A DNA stretch of 64,000 bases. It comes from Streptococcus macedonicus ACA-DC 198 (GTDB taxonomy: Bacteria > Bacillota > Bacilli > Lactobacillales > Streptococcaceae). Under the pieces are notes generated by a model, which was not told the origin of the DNA, did no database searches, and was given only the letters and a program-made list of their open reading frames with translations. The stretch covers positions 1,203,501-1,267,500 of the forward strand of contig HE613569.1 in NCBI GenBank assembly GCA_000283635.1, written 5' to 3'. Positions 9,922 through 18,621 of this stretch are shown here, piece by piece. How positions within the stretch are numbered: position 1 is the stretch's first letter; each line of letters opens with the position of its first letter. The position numbers and the translations under genes are program-made.

Positions 9922-10829
9922 ATTTTTTCTACCTCTACTTTTTGATAAGTTTCTTTTATGAATTCAGCAGTTGCCAAGTCATCTGAGAATGTTGTTGCTG
10001 TCCCACATGCAACACCCCATTTAAGAGCTTCGATTGGGTCGCCAGATTTGACATATTCACCTGTAAATCCTGCAACCATAGAATCGCCCGCACCCACAGA
10101 ATTTTTGACAGTGCCTTTAATTGGTTTTGCAAAGTATGCTGCTTCTGGTGTTACCAACAATGCACCGTCACCAGCCATTGAAATAATAACGTTTTTAGCA
10201 CCTTTAGCGAGAATTTCACGGGCGTATTTTTCAATATCAGCAAGACCGTTTAATTCAACACCAAAAATATCAGCTAATTCATGATTATTTGGTTTCACCA
10301 AAAGTGGTTGATAGTTTAAGGCATCTAAAAGTGTTTGTCCTTCAAAATCACAAACAACTTCTGCACCGGCTTTTTTAGCAATCGGAATCAACATATTATA
10401 GACTTGGTTTCCAAGGCTACTTGGAGCTGAACCTGCAAAAACAACAGTATCTTCACTTGAAAGACCAGCAAGAATAGTTTCCAATTCTTCAAGTTTTTCT
10501 GTTGAGATATGTGGACCTGCACCGTTGATTTCAGTTTCTTCACCCGCTTTAACTTTGACATTAATACGTGTGTCCTCAGAAACTTCAACAAATTTTGTTG
10601 CAATACCTTCATCTACCAAGCTATCTTTCACAAAACGCCCTGTAAATCCACCGATAAATCCTATGGCTGTATTTTCAATATCAAGACGTTTCAAGATACG
10701 GCTAACATTAATCCCTTTACCACCAGCGAATTTATCATCACTAATCATACGGTTAACACTTCCAAGTGCTAAACTTTCCAAGCGAACAATAAAGTCGATA
10801 GATGGATTAAGAGTGACTGTGTAAATCAT
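9918..10829 (-). CDS. fruK: 1-phosphofructokinase
   Basis: A PfkB/ribokinase-family sugar kinase of 303 residues. It phosphorylates fructose 1-phosphate, the FruA product, to fructose 1,6-bisphosphate. The N-terminus MIYTVTLNPSIDFIVRL and GGKGINVSRIL (family signature 1) are present. The C-terminal GTVKNSVGAGDSMVAGF holds the catalytic Asp of signature 2. It overlaps both neighbours by 4 bp in an ATGA arrangement. Confidence 0.96.
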   Translation of the reverse strand: MIYTVTLNPSIDFIVRLESLALGSVNRMISDDKFAGGKGINVSRILKRLDIENTAIGFIGGFTGRFVKDSLVDEGIATKFVEVSEDTRINVKVKAGEETEINGAGPHISTEKLEELETILAGLSSEDTVVFAGSAPSSLGNQVYNMLIPIAKKAGAEVVCDFEGQTLLDALNYQPLLVKPNNHELADIFGVELNGLADIEKYAREILAKGAKNVIISMAGDGALLVTPEAAYFAKPIKGTVKNSVGAGDSMVAGFTGEYVKSGDPIEALKWGVACGTATTFSDDLATAEFIKETYQKVEVEKI

Positions 10830-11575
10830 ACTTCAATTACCCTCGTTTTTTCTTTTATTTTTTTCATCAGTGCTCCGCTAGATTGATTAGTAATGATAGT
10901 GACATTTTCAACCTTATCAACCTTGGCAAAGGAAATATGACCAATCTTTGATGAATCTGTAACAATAAATGTTTTTTTGGCATTTTCAATAACTGTTTTC
11001 TTGATGACTGCTTCTTCAACATCAGGTGTTGTTAAGAATTGCTCATCGACACCGTTAATTCCTAAAAATGCTTTATCAAAATTTAATTGTTTAATTTGCT
11101 CATACGCAACCGTTCCAATACTAGCGTCAGTTGTTTTCTTGACATGCCCACCAATAATAATCGTTTGAATGTTTTTATCAACCAATTTGGCAGCATGGTG
11201 AATGGAATTGGTAACTACCGTTAAATTATCTTGGGAGAGATAATTTAGTAGCAACTCATTTGTCGTTCCTGCATCAATGAAAATAACTTCATTGTCAGTA
11301 ATCAAATCAGCTGCTTTCTGAGCGACTAACATTTTTTCTTGAATGTTTTTGATAGATTTTTGTTGATTGGTAAATTCCTCTTGAAGTGTGTGAGGGAGTT
11401 CTGCGCCACCATGGACTCGGTGGAGCTTACGATCACTCTCCAATTCGTCCAAATCGCGACGGACAGTGGACTCCGAGGTATCTAGCATGCTAACTAAGTC
11501 CTCAAGATTAACAAATTTATCATGAGACAATTTTTCCATGATTAATTGTTTTCGTTTAGACTTAAGAATATTCAT
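10826..11575 (-). CDS. fruR: DeoR-family fructose operon repressor
   Basis: A transcription factor of the DeoR/GlpR family. The winged helix at residues 1-57 contains the family signature around STVRRDLDELE. The C-terminal sugar-phosphate sensor domain (about 75-235) includes FIDAGTTNELL and VVTNSIH. It likely represses its own operon and responds to fructose 1-phosphate. A GTG three codons upstream (11584) is open, but the GGAGG before the ATG at 11575 and the usual N-terminus (MNILKSKRKQLI) favour the ATG; spacing is tight. Confidence 0.93.
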   Translation of the reverse strand: MNILKSKRKQLIMEKLSHDKFVNLEDLVSMLDTSESTVRRDLDELESDRKLHRVHGGAELPHTLQEEFTNQQKSIKNIQEKMLVAQKAADLITDNEVIFIDAGTTNELLLNYLSQDNLTVVTNSIHHAAKLVDKNIQTIIIGGHVKKTTDASIGTVAYEQIKQLNFDKAFLGINGVDEQFLTTPDVEEAVIKKTVIENAKKTFIVTDSSKIGHISFAKVDKVENVTIITNQSSGALMKKIKEKTRVIEV

Positions 11576-11584
11576 TACCTCCAC

Positions 11585-11598
11585 TGAAATCGTTTACA
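11585..11598 (-). promoter_or_regulatory. cre site (CcpA operator) of the fru operon
   Basis: TGTAAACGATTTCA on the minus strand is an exact match to the low-GC Gram-positive cre consensus TGWAANCGNTNWCA. It lies just downstream of the -10 box, over the probable transcription start, where CcpA would repress. Confidence 0.7.
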
Positions 11599-11604
11599 GA
11601 TAAA

Positions 11605-11632
11605 ATTATACTATTTTTTCTATCATTGTCAA
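11605..11632 (-). promoter_or_regulatory. Promoter of fruR-fruK-fruA
   Basis: The minus strand has TTGACA (11627-11632), a 16-bp spacer and TATAAT (11605-11610). It is a near-consensus sigma-A promoter about 30 bp before fruR. Confidence 0.75.
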
Positions 11633-11656
11633 GCATTTTCTATCAAATTCTATCAA
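11619..11656 (-). promoter_or_regulatory. Probable FruR operator: three TCTATCA repeats
   Basis: TCTATCA occurs in the same orientation at 11619, 11639 and 11649, exactly two and one helical turns apart. The copies overlap and flank the -35 box. Regularly phased direct repeats are typical of DeoR-family operators; assignment to FruR is inference from position. Confidence 0.55.
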
Positions 11657-11729
11657 GTTTTTTACTAACTAGTTAGAATGCCTGCAAAATCAGAAAAATA
11701 GTGACTGTAACTCAATTTCAACTAAAACA

Positions 11730-11768
11730 AAAGGATTTAGTCCTGTGCAATACAGAACTAAATCCTTT
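11730..11768 (-). terminator. Terminator of the grpB-like/FNR operon
   Basis: AAAGGATTTAGT pairs perfectly with ACTAAATCCTTT, with an inner CTG/CAG pairing. The minus strand ends in CCTTTTGTTTTAGTT. Its sequence closely resembles the terminator at 15026-15065. Confidence 0.8.
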
Positions 11769-11826
11769 CAATAATTATCTATCTAACTTTTGGTGTGCAG
11801 TTCACACCCGTAATAAGAATTTTGTT

Positions 11827-12837
11827 TTATTTTTCCTTGTCTTTAATCAATGATGTTGAGTGCACCACACGGTTATCACGGTCAGGGTAAATGTATTTAA
11901 TCGCTTGATTAATCGCAGTTGGAGCTTCACCAAAACCAGAGGCGATCAAAGCAACTCTACCTTCATAATCAGCGGCATCACCAATCGCATAAACACCTTC
12001 TTGACTTGTCTCAAACAATGGCGAAACCGTAATGCTTGAACGTTTATAATCAACGTTCCAATTTTTAAGGTTTTTATTTGATGTTGAAAAACCAAAGCTA
12101 ACAATCAAAGCATCTAATGGCAATTCAATAGTTTCATCTGATTTAACATTTTGAATCGTTAAACTGTTAGCAAATTGACCATCACCGTCCAAAGCAACTG
12201 GTACGTAAGGTGTTATGATTTTCACATTTGATTGTTTTAGCACTTCAACGCTATGTTCGTGAGCACGCAAAGCATCACGACGGTGAACGATTGTCACGCT
12301 TTTAGCCAAGCCGTCCAAATGATTAGCCCAGTCAACGGCAGAATCACCACCACCGCAGATAACAACGTCCTTGCCAGCAAATTGGTCTAATTTATGAACA
12401 TTGTAGAAAAGGTTGTTATCAGCATATTCTTCTTCCCCTTCTAAACCAAGCGTACGAGGAGCAAATGCACCATTACCACAGGCAATAACAATCGCACGTG
12501 AAAAATGTTGACCTTTATTGGTCTCAATAGTGAAAACATCGCCCTCTTTCTCAAAAGTCTTAACTTCTTCTTTAAGGCAAATCGTTGTTTGGTCTTCAAA
12601 GCGTTCTAATTGTTTGATAAGATTTTCAGTTAATTCTGCTGCTGTGATTTCAGGGAAACCAGCCACATCATAAATGGCTTTTTCAGGATAAAGGATAGCT
12701 GGTTGCCCACCAAGTTCTGACAAACTTTCAATAATTTTCACTGAAACACCACGCATACCTGCATAAAAAGCAGCAAAAAGCCCTGCAGGACCACCGCCAA
12801 TAACGGTAATATCATATATCTCACGATTTTCTGACAT
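11827..12837 (-). CDS. Ferredoxin/flavodoxin--NADP(+) reductase, thioredoxin-reductase-like
   Basis: A 336-residue flavoprotein of the YumC type. The N-terminal FAD-binding [14 protein letters not shown] is at residues 15-28. A second Rossmann motif, [15 protein letters not shown], lies near 160. The C-terminal GDAADYEG flavin motif is present. No CxxC active-site pair of true thioredoxin reductases is seen, which points to electron transfer between NADPH and ferredoxin. The gene begins directly after the GrpB stop, with AAGGAG inside the upstream gene. A small ferredoxin encoded at 58870 is a possible partner. Confidence 0.9.
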   Translation of the reverse strand: MSENREIYDITVIGGGPAGLFAAFYAGMRGVSVKIIESLSELGGQPAILYPEKAIYDVAGFPEITAAELTENLIKQLERFEDQTTICLKEEVKTFEKEGDVFTIETNKGQHFSRAIVIACGNGAFAPRTLGLEGEEEYADNNLFYNVHKLDQFAGKDVVICGGGDSAVDWANHLDGLAKSVTIVHRRDALRAHEHSVEVLKQSNVKIITPYVPVALDGDGQFANSLTIQNVKSDETIELPLDALIVSFGFSTSNKNLKNWNVDYKRSSITVSPLFETSQEGVYAIGDAADYEGRVALIASGFGEAPTAINQAIKYIYPDRDNRVVHSTSLIKDKEK

Positions 12838-13350
12838 TTATTTTTCCAACTCCTTATAAATTTCTTCGATGACTGATGCTTTATAAGCTATGTAACTTTC
12901 GATATTTTTGGGAAATAGCTGCGCTGCTTTCATTTTTGTTGCTCCATAAATCTCAACTGCATCAGGATGACTGCTCAAATAATCACGAAAAGCAAGGTGC
13001 CGTTTCAACTCAAGTGAATTTTTAGGACAAACATAAAGATGATGACATTGCAAATGCTCCTTACCAGAATAAGCAAAAGCTTCCCTGCCTTCAATCCCTA
13101 GATTTCCCTCATGAACATATCCAATACTTGTTAATTTTTCAACAACCATAGATAAATCCGTCTCTTGAGCAATCACAACATCAATATCAATGATTGGCTT
13201 TGCTGCTAAGCCTTCAACGGCTGTACTTCCAACATGCTCAATTCTAATAGCTAACTCACCAAGAACAGCACGCAACTCTTGAGTAATTTTTTCAAAATCA
13301 TCTTTCCAACTTTCTTGGTAGGAAAGAACAATCACCTCTTCTGTCCGCAT
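12838..13350 (-). CDS. GrpB family protein (nucleotidyltransferase fold)
   Basis: A 170-residue GrpB/UPF0157-family protein with a predicted nucleotidyltransferase fold. EHVGSTAVEGLAAKPIIDIDVVI (about 38-60) contains the GS and D-x-D metal and nucleotide residues. The substrate is unknown for the family. GAGGAGG sits ahead of the ATG. It is first in a two-gene unit with the ferredoxin reductase, driven by the extended -10 at 13396-13404. Confidence 0.85.
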   Translation of the reverse strand: MRTEEVIVLSYQESWKDDFEKITQELRAVLGELAIRIEHVGSTAVEGLAAKPIIDIDVVIAQETDLSMVVEKLTSIGYVHEGNLGIEGREAFAYSGKEHLQCHHLYVCPKNSLELKRHLAFRDYLSSHPDAVEIYGATKMKAAQLFPKNIESYIAYKASVIEEIYKELEK

Positions 13351-13369
13351 GAAACCTCCTCAAAAATAA

Positions 13370-13392
13370 AGAGACATACAGTCCGCATATCT
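13370..13392 (-). terminator. trmD terminator lying in the grpB-like leader
   Basis: A 9-bp minus-strand stem (GAGATATGC/GTATGTCTC with G-U pairs) is followed by TTTATTTTT. It lies between the grpB-like -10 box and its ATG, so it both ends trmD transcripts and sits in the new leader. Confidence 0.6.
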
Positions 13393-13395
13393 CCT

Positions 13396-13404
13396 ATTAT
13401 ATCA
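13396..13404 (-). promoter_or_regulatory. Extended -10 promoter of the grpB-like gene
   Basis: TGATATAAT on the minus strand overlaps the trmD stop region, about 45 nt upstream of the grpB-like ATG. Confidence 0.55.
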
Positions 13405-14139
13405 CATATTTTTAGCCTTCGCGTCTTTCTCTGCGAGAATATTTTGAAAAATAGCTTCTTCTTCCTTGCTAAAAACATAATTTTCTAATAAATCTGGACG
13501 ACGTTCTAACGTCTTACGCAAACTTTGCTCAATACGCCATTTTCGGATATTCTCATGATGCCCACTCATTAACACATCTGGAACTTTCATGCCACGAAAA
13601 TCATATGGGCGAGTATATTGTGGAAATTCCAAAAGCCCTGATGAAAAAGAATCATCTTGATGACTAGCTTCTTTTCCTAAGACATTAGGAATCAAACGAA
13701 CCGTTGCATCAACAATCGTCATCGCAGCCAATTCTCCACCAGTCAAAACAAAATCGCCCAAAGAAATCTCATCGGTAACCAAGGTTTTAATGCGTTCATC
13801 ATAGCCCTCATAATGCCCACAAATGAAAATTAGTTCATCTTCTTGTGCTAATTCTTCAGCGTAGCTTTGATCGAATTTACGCCCTGCTGGGTCCAAAAGA
13901 ATCACGCGCGGCTTTTTAGCGTCAATCTTATCAATGGTATCAAAAATCGGCTGTGCTCGCAAAAGCATTCCTTGACCGCCACCATATGGTTCATCATCAA
14001 CATGACGAGCCTTCTCTGCATTCTCACGGAAATTATGATAGTTGATTTCCAACAGACCTTTTTCAGTAGCTTTACCAACAATCGAATGCTCAAGCGGTGA
14101 AAACATTTCTGGAAAGAGCGTTAGGATATCAATCTTCAT
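13402..14139 (-). CDS. trmD: tRNA (guanine-N1)-methyltransferase
   Basis: The SPOUT-class enzyme that methylates G37 of tRNAs (245 residues) to prevent frameshifting. It starts [13 protein letters not shown] at 14139. HYEGYDERI and the deep-knot SAM site [20 protein letters not shown] mark the catalytic domain. An in-frame extension upstream to 14232 lies inside rimM and is rejected. The start overlaps the rimM end by 11 bp, the usual coupling of this pair. Confidence 0.97.
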   Translation of the reverse strand: MKIDILTLFPEMFSPLEHSIVGKATEKGLLEINYHNFRENAEKARHVDDEPYGGGQGMLLRAQPIFDTIDKIDAKKPRVILLDPAGRKFDQSYAEELAQEDELIFICGHYEGYDERIKTLVTDEISLGDFVLTGGELAAMTIVDATVRLIPNVLGKEASHQDDSFSSGLLEFPQYTRPYDFRGMKVPDVLMSGHHENIRKWRIEQSLRKTLERRPDLLENYVFSKEEEAIFQNILAEKDAKAKNM

Positions 14140-14647
14140 CGTCAAGTCCTTCCAAAACGTCAACATCAATACGATTGCCAGCAACATCCACGTTAAGCAC
14201 AACTGGTGGAATGTATGGAAGCAACAAATCACGTTTTCCCTTACGTTTCACCACCCAAACATCATTAGCACCAGGTTGCAAAATCTCCTTAACTTGACCA
14301 ATCAAGACATCATTTTCATAAACATCAAGTCCAATGATTTCATGATAATAAAATTCACCATCATCAAGGTCAGATAAATTTTCCTCAGCAACTTTTAAAG
14401 TGCAACCTTTGTATTTTTCGATATCATTAATATGATACATGCCTTTAAATTTAACAATATCAAAATTCTTTTGTTTACGGTGACTAGCAATCTCAACTTC
14501 AATAATAAAACGGTCTTTATCATCAAAAATTGCTAATTTTGAACCTTTTTTAAAACGTTCTTCTGTAAAATCCGTCACAGACAACACACGCATCTCACCT
14601 TGGAGACCTTGTGTGTTAACAATTTTTCCAACATTAAAATAATTCAT
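14129..14647 (-). CDS. rimM: 16S rRNA processing protein RimM
   Basis: A ribosome maturation factor of 172 residues that binds the 30S head and S19. The N-terminal beta-barrel begins [21 protein letters not shown] (G-x-x-x-x-x-G-x-x-G). A PRC-barrel domain follows, with [13 protein letters not shown] and [14 protein letters not shown]. The start at 14647 has GGAG 6 nt ahead; an upstream in-frame ATG at 14677 has none. It is first in an operon with trmD. Confidence 0.96.
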   Translation of the reverse strand: MNYFNVGKIVNTQGLQGEMRVLSVTDFTEERFKKGSKLAIFDDKDRFIIEVEIASHRKQKNFDIVKFKGMYHINDIEKYKGCTLKVAEENLSDLDDGEFYYHEIIGLDVYENDVLIGQVKEILQPGANDVWVVKRKGKRDLLLPYIPPVVLNVDVAGNRIDVDVLEGLDDED

Positions 14648-14728
14648 GTTTACTCCACTTAACTTAGTCTTTACCATTGTACCATGATAGCAATGAAAAA
14701 ACCAGCTGCGCTCTGCAACTGGTCAAGA

Positions 14729-14800
14729 TAGTCCGTACGGGATTCGAACCCGTGTTACCGCCGTGAAAAGGCGGTGTCTTAACCCCTTGACCAACGGACC
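14729..14800 (-). tRNA. tRNA-Glu (anticodon TTC)
   Basis: A 72-nt cloverleaf on the minus strand. The acceptor is GGTCCGT/ACGGACT (first pair G-U) and the anticodon stem CCGCC/GGCGG carries loop TTTTCAC. The T arm holds GGTTCGAATCC. CCA is not encoded. Confidence 0.96.
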
Positions 14801-14830
14801 AAAATCAATGTATAAAACCAATGAGGTTTA

Positions 14831-14902
14831 CTGGGGTAGCTGGATTCGAACCAACGCATGAGGGAGTCAAAGTCCCTTGCCTTACCGCTTGGCTATACCC
14901 CA
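14831..14902 (-). tRNA. tRNA-Gln (anticodon TTG)
   Basis: A 72-nt minus-strand tRNA. The acceptor is TGGGGTA/TACCCCA and the anticodon stem AGGGA/TCCCT has loop CTTTGAC. The discriminator is G. It sits 30 bp upstream of tRNA-Glu and is probably co-transcribed with it. Confidence 0.96.
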
Positions 14903-15025
14903 AAAAACAGTTACTAGTATATCGAAAATACGAGTCATTGTCAACCTATTTTCTGAAAAAATTAGAAAGAAATATTTCCATAATTTTGGGCTAATTATTT
15001 GACAAAACTAACTAAAACAAACTAA

Positions 15026-15065
15026 AAGGATTGAGCTCCACATTATACAGCAGAGCTCAATCCTT
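15026..15065 (-). terminator. Terminator of the P-type ATPase gene
   Basis: A 13-bp perfect stem, AAGGATTGAGCTC/GAGCTCAATCCTT, with a minus-strand T-rich tail. It shares its flank and stem end with the terminator at 11730-11768. Confidence 0.85.
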
Positions 15066-15093
15066 CAACTAAATAACATTTCACTTTGTCTTA

Positions 15094-17700
15094 TTATTTG
15101 CTGTAACGAATCATTTTAATGGCTTGAACAACCAATGTAGGAGCAAACGCTAGGCCTAAAATTGTCAAAATTTGACTTAGTGATAGACTTACAACACCGA
15201 ACATGCCACCGATGGCTGGAACAAAGACAATAAGAGCAACAAGAGCAAGACCAACCAAGAATGCATAGACAGTATTCTTATTAGAGAAAATACCAATTTT
15301 ACTTAATGGAAGGTCACTACGACAACTGAATCCATGGAAAAGACGTCCAAGACAGAGCACCAAGAATGCAAAGGTTGTTGCGTAGCCCTTACCAGTATTA
15401 ACACCGATGAGATAAGCAACCATAACGGCGATGGCAATAAGAATTGCTCCACTAATAACTTCTTTGAAGGTCTTGGCTGTGAGAATAGACTCATTTGGAT
15501 CGCGTGGCGCATCATCAAGAACAGCTTCCGTTCCTTCCTCCATACCGATGGAAATGGCTGGAAGTGAATCCGTCACCAAGTTGATGAAGAGCAGTTGAAT
15601 TGCTAAGAAAGGCACGACAAACTTACTATCAAAGAAAGCCATAAAGGTTGTTAGAATAACTACGATAATAGCTGAGCTATTACCAGTCAAAAGATACTTG
15701 ATGGCATTCTTAATGTTAGCAAATAGGTTACGTCCAACAGTAACTGCTTTAATGATAGTTGCAAAGTTATCATCCGTCAAAATCATGTCTGCAGCGTCTT
15801 TTGAAACCTCTGAACCAGTAATCCCCATAGCGATACCGATATCAGCTTGTTTAAGGGCTGGCGCATCGTTGACACCATCACCGGACATCCCAACAACCTT
15901 ACCTTTGGCTTGCCAAGCGTTGACAATGCGAATTTTATGCTCAGGCGCAACACGCGCATAAACTGAAATCTTCTCAAGATCGCGTGCCAATTCTTCGTCG
16001 GACATTTTTTCAAGAGTAGCCCCGTCAAGAACCATATCACCTTCTTGGAAAATACCAATCTTACGGGCGATAGAACGACCAGTCACGACATGGTCACCTG
16101 TAATCATAATCGGTTTGATACCGGCACGGATAGCCTTAGCAACTGCTTCTTTTGATTCTTCACGCGGTGGGTCAATCATCGACGTCAACCCAACGAAAGT
16201 CAAATGATCCTCATGTTTAAAATCAAGTTCATCATCGTCAAAATAACGGAAGGCGTAGCCAAGTACGCGAAGTCCTTCTTCAGCAAACTTATTATTTTGA
16301 TTAAGGATATTAACCTGGTCATCAGATGTGATTTCGCGAACCTCACCATTAATCAAGACGTGAGTTGTCTGGCGAAGCAATTCATCCGGTGCACCTTTGA
16401 CAAGGAGGACACGCTGTCCATCAATATCATGAAGAGTTGACATGTATTTACGGACAGAGTCGAATGGTAATTCGGCAACACGTGGGTATTTTTCACGATG
16501 ATTTTGTTCGGTAATACCGTACTTACGACCTAGTTCAATCAACGCAAGCTCCGTTGGGTCACCAACTTTTTGATCACCATTGATAAACGAATCATTAGTC
16601 AAAACCATAGTGTTCATCAAGAATTGAGCTGCTTTGTCAGTCAAATCAAGCTGGTCAGGTTTTACCAATGTTTCGTTGAGGTAAATGTCATTGACCGTCA
16701 TCTTATTTTGAGTCAACGTTCCTGTCTTATCTGAGGCAATCACTGAGACTGAACCCAAAGTTTCAACAGAATTAAGACTCTTCATAATGGCATTTTCTTT
16801 AGCCAATTTTTGACAACTGAGAGATTCCACGATCGTAATAATAGAAGCTAGCGCTTCTGGAACCGCTGCTACTGCAAGGGCAATTGCAAACATGGCCGCT
16901 GACATGAAATTCCCAGAATTCCAATAAACCAAACCGAAGACAATCACACAGATAATCATGATTCCCATTGACAAATGTTTTGAAAATTCGTCAATAGAAC
17001 GTTGAAGGGGTGATTTACGGCTAGTAGCTCCCTTGATTAGTGATGAAATCTTACCGATTTCAGTATTTTCACCGATGTCTGTGACAATAGCAGAGCCATT
17101 ACCATAAGTAACTTGAGAACTAGTGAAGACCATATTGGTCTGGTCACCGATAACCACTTCTCCTGCAATAGGGTCAACCGTCTTATCAACCGCATGGCTT
17201 TCACCTGTCAGAGCTGATTCGTTAACCTGAAGCGAACTCGCATCAACAATACGAGCGTCAGCGACAATCATGTCACCTGCTTCAAAGACAACCAAGTCAC
17301 CAATAGTCACATCCGTAGAATCAATTTCTTGCTTCTGACCGTCACGAATAACCTTAACCTTAGGGACAGACAAAGACTTCAAAGAATCAACTGATTTTTG
17401 TGCATTGAGCGTCTGAGTGGTCCCCAAAATCGCATTCAAAATCAATACCGCAATAATAACAATCGTTGACTTTAAATCACCAGTCGCACCAGAAATCAAG
17501 GCTGCAACAATCAAAATAATGACAATCAAATCCTTGAATTGGTCAATAAAAATTTGCAATGCACTAGGTCGATCAGCTTCCTTGAGCTCATTAGCCCCGT
17601 AGCGCTCTTTGCGTTTAGCTGCTTCTTGCGACGACAATCCGTTCAAGGAAGTATTCAACTCTTCCATTGTCTCATCAGAAGACTTTCGATAAAAAGACAT
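15094..17700 (-). CDS. Cation-translocating P-type ATPase, Ca2+/Mn2+ export type
   Basis: An 868-residue P2A-like cation pump. TGES (residues 165-168) is the actuator motif, and phosphorylated Asp324 lies in SDKTGTLTQNK. MITGDH and MSGDGVNDAPALKQAD form the hinge and P domain. VPEALASIITIVE in the fourth membrane helix is the cation-site sequence. About ten membrane segments are visible. The closest characterised relatives are the pneumococcal CaxP/MgtA pumps, linked to Ca2+ and Mn2+ efflux. A yybP-ykoY riboswitch upstream supports Mn2+-responsive expression. It is a single-gene transcription unit. Confidence 0.92.
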   Translation of the reverse strand: MSFYRKSSDETMEELNTSLNGLSSQEAAKRKERYGANELKEADRPSALQIFIDQFKDLIVIILIVAALISGATGDLKSTIVIIAVLILNAILGTTQTLNAQKSVDSLKSLSVPKVKVIRDGQKQEIDSTDVTIGDLVVFEAGDMIVADARIVDASSLQVNESALTGESHAVDKTVDPIAGEVVIGDQTNMVFTSSQVTYGNGSAIVTDIGENTEIGKISSLIKGATSRKSPLQRSIDEFSKHLSMGIMIICVIVFGLVYWNSGNFMSAAMFAIALAVAAVPEALASIITIVESLSCQKLAKENAIMKSLNSVETLGSVSVIASDKTGTLTQNKMTVNDIYLNETLVKPDQLDLTDKAAQFLMNTMVLTNDSFINGDQKVGDPTELALIELGRKYGITEQNHREKYPRVAELPFDSVRKYMSTLHDIDGQRVLLVKGAPDELLRQTTHVLINGEVREITSDDQVNILNQNNKFAEEGLRVLGYAFRYFDDDELDFKHEDHLTFVGLTSMIDPPREESKEAVAKAIRAGIKPIMITGDHVVTGRSIARKIGIFQEGDMVLDGATLEKMSDEELARDLEKISVYARVAPEHKIRIVNAWQAKGKVVGMSGDGVNDAPALKQADIGIAMGITGSEVSKDAADMILTDDNFATIIKAVTVGRNLFANIKNAIKYLLTGNSSAIIVVILTTFMAFFDSKFVVPFLAIQLLFINLVTDSLPAISIGMEEGTEAVLDDAPRDPNESILTAKTFKEVISGAILIAIAVMVAYLIGVNTGKGYATTFAFLVLCLGRLFHGFSCRSDLPLSKIGIFSNKNTVYAFLVGLALVALIVFVPAIGGMFGVVSLSLSQILTILGLAFAPTLVVQAIKMIRYSK

Positions 17701-17735
17701 AGCATCCTCCTTCTGGTCTCTTTTGCAACAAAAAA

Positions 17736-17762
17736 GAGACCTGTTTTACTAAAACAAGTCTC
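17736..17762 (-). terminator. Riboswitch expression-platform terminator
   Basis: GAGACTTGTTTT pairs with AAAACAGGTCTC (two G-U pairs) around a 3-nt loop, followed by TTTTTTG. It lies 36 nt before the ATPase ATG. Confidence 0.8.
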
Positions 17763-17849
17763 GCTATTTCATATATTGCCAGAAATTTCTTTCGTATTGA
17801 CGACAATATCACGAACCTAGTTCGCTAGCTACTCCCTCGTATTACCACT
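17736..17849 (-). ncRNA. yybP-ykoY manganese riboswitch
   Basis: The P-ATPase leader contains the conserved GGGAGTAGC loop (17830-17838) and the GTCGTCAATACG segment typical of the L1 and L3 metal-binding loops. ATATTG/CAATAT pairing surrounds the latter. It ends in a 12-bp terminator (17736-17762) with a T6 run, so it would act by transcription attenuation: Mn2+ binding favours antitermination. Identification is by motif recall and needs a covariance-model check. Confidence 0.85.
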
Positions 17850-17858
17850 ATTATAGCA
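17850..17858 (-). promoter_or_regulatory. Extended -10 promoter of the riboswitch-ATPase unit
   Basis: TGCTATAAT on the minus strand, just upstream of the conserved riboswitch core. No clear -35 is seen. Confidence 0.65.
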
Positions 17859-17902
17859 TAAATAGGAAAAAATTCAAATGAGAACGTTTTAGAAAAATGT
17901 AA

Positions 17903-17928
17903 AGAGACCGAACCGAAGTTCAGTCTCT
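17903..17928 (-). terminator. Terminator of rpsP-khpA
   Basis: An 11-bp stem, AGAGACTGAAC/GTTCGGTCTCT, closes a TTCG tetraloop on the minus strand, one base after the khpA stop. The T tail is interrupted (TTTACATTTTTC). Confidence 0.75.
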
Positions 17929-18171
17929 CTAGTTTTCCTCATCAATAACGAGTCTTACTTTTTTACCTTGAGTTGGTACCGAATAGACAATCGACCTTAT
18001 CGCTGTAATGGTACGACCTTTTTTACCGATAACACGACCGATGTCCTGTGCATCCAAATCAAGATGATATTCTAAAAACTCAGGTGTATCTTCAATTTTA
18101 ATGGTAAGATTATCTGGTTGTGAAATCAAAGGTTTCACAATAGCGATAATAAGATTTTCAATGGTATCCAT
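17929..18171 (-). CDS. khpA: KH-domain RNA-binding protein KhpA
   Basis: An 80-residue protein that is essentially one type II KH domain. The [15 protein letters not shown] loop at about residues 43-57 carries the G-x-x-G RNA-contact motif. In pneumococcus the homologue partners with KhpB/Jag and affects cell length. It follows rpsP, the conserved arrangement. The ribosome site is weak (AAGAAG). Confidence 0.93.
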   Translation of the reverse strand: MDTIENLIIAIVKPLISQPDNLTIKIEDTPEFLEYHLDLDAQDIGRVIGKKGRTITAIRSIVYSVPTQGKKVRLVIDEEN

Positions 18172-18195
18172 AGGTTTTCTTCTTAGTGTACTCTA

Positions 18196-18468
18196 TTATT
18201 TTGAGAATTTTGATTCGTGGAATTTTTTCATAACGCCTTCACGTGAAAGGATGTTACGAACTGTATCTGAAGGTTGTGCACCTTTTGACAACCATTCAAG
18301 AACACGATCTTCTTTCAAAGTTACTTGGTTTTCTTCAACAAGTGGGTTGTAAGTACCAACTGTTTCGATGAAACGACCATCACGTGGAGCACGTGAATCA
18401 GCTACGTTGATACGGTAGAAAGGTTTTTTCTTAGAACCCCTACGAGTTAAACGGATTTTTACTGCCAT
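18196..18468 (-). CDS. rpsP: 30S ribosomal protein S16
   Basis: A 90-residue S16, full length, starting [20 protein letters not shown] and containing the conserved [13 protein letters not shown] segment. It sits in the small-subunit body. It is first of a two-gene unit with khpA and is driven from the promoter at 18536-18563. Confidence 0.98.
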   Translation of the reverse strand: MAVKIRLTRRGSKKKPFYRINVADSRAPRDGRFIETVGTYNPLVEENQVTLKEDRVLEWLSKGAQPSDTVRNILSREGVMKKFHESKFSK

Positions 18469-18535
18469 TAGTATAAAGTCTCTTTTCTATATTTTTTGTT
18501 TTGGTTAATAGCTCTGCTACTAACTCACTTAACTT

Positions 18536-18563
18536 ATTATATCATAAAAAGATAAGGTGTCAA
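18536..18563 (-). promoter_or_regulatory. rpsP promoter embedded in an upstream terminator
   Basis: The minus strand has TTGACA (18558-18563), a 16-bp spacer and TATAAT (18536-18541). The whole -35 box lies in one arm of the terminator stem at 18555-18581. Confidence 0.7.
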
Positions 18564-18581
18564 GTTTTTTTCTTGACACCT
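18555..18581 (-). terminator. Terminator between the secreted-protein pseudogene and rpsP
   Basis: A 10-bp perfect stem, AGGTGTCAAG/CTTGACACCT, with a 7-nt loop and T/A-rich flanks on both strands. It may work in both directions. Confidence 0.7.
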
Positions 18582-18621
18582 TTTAAATTTTTTTGAAAGG
18601 TTAAAAATAAGCAGGAGCGCA

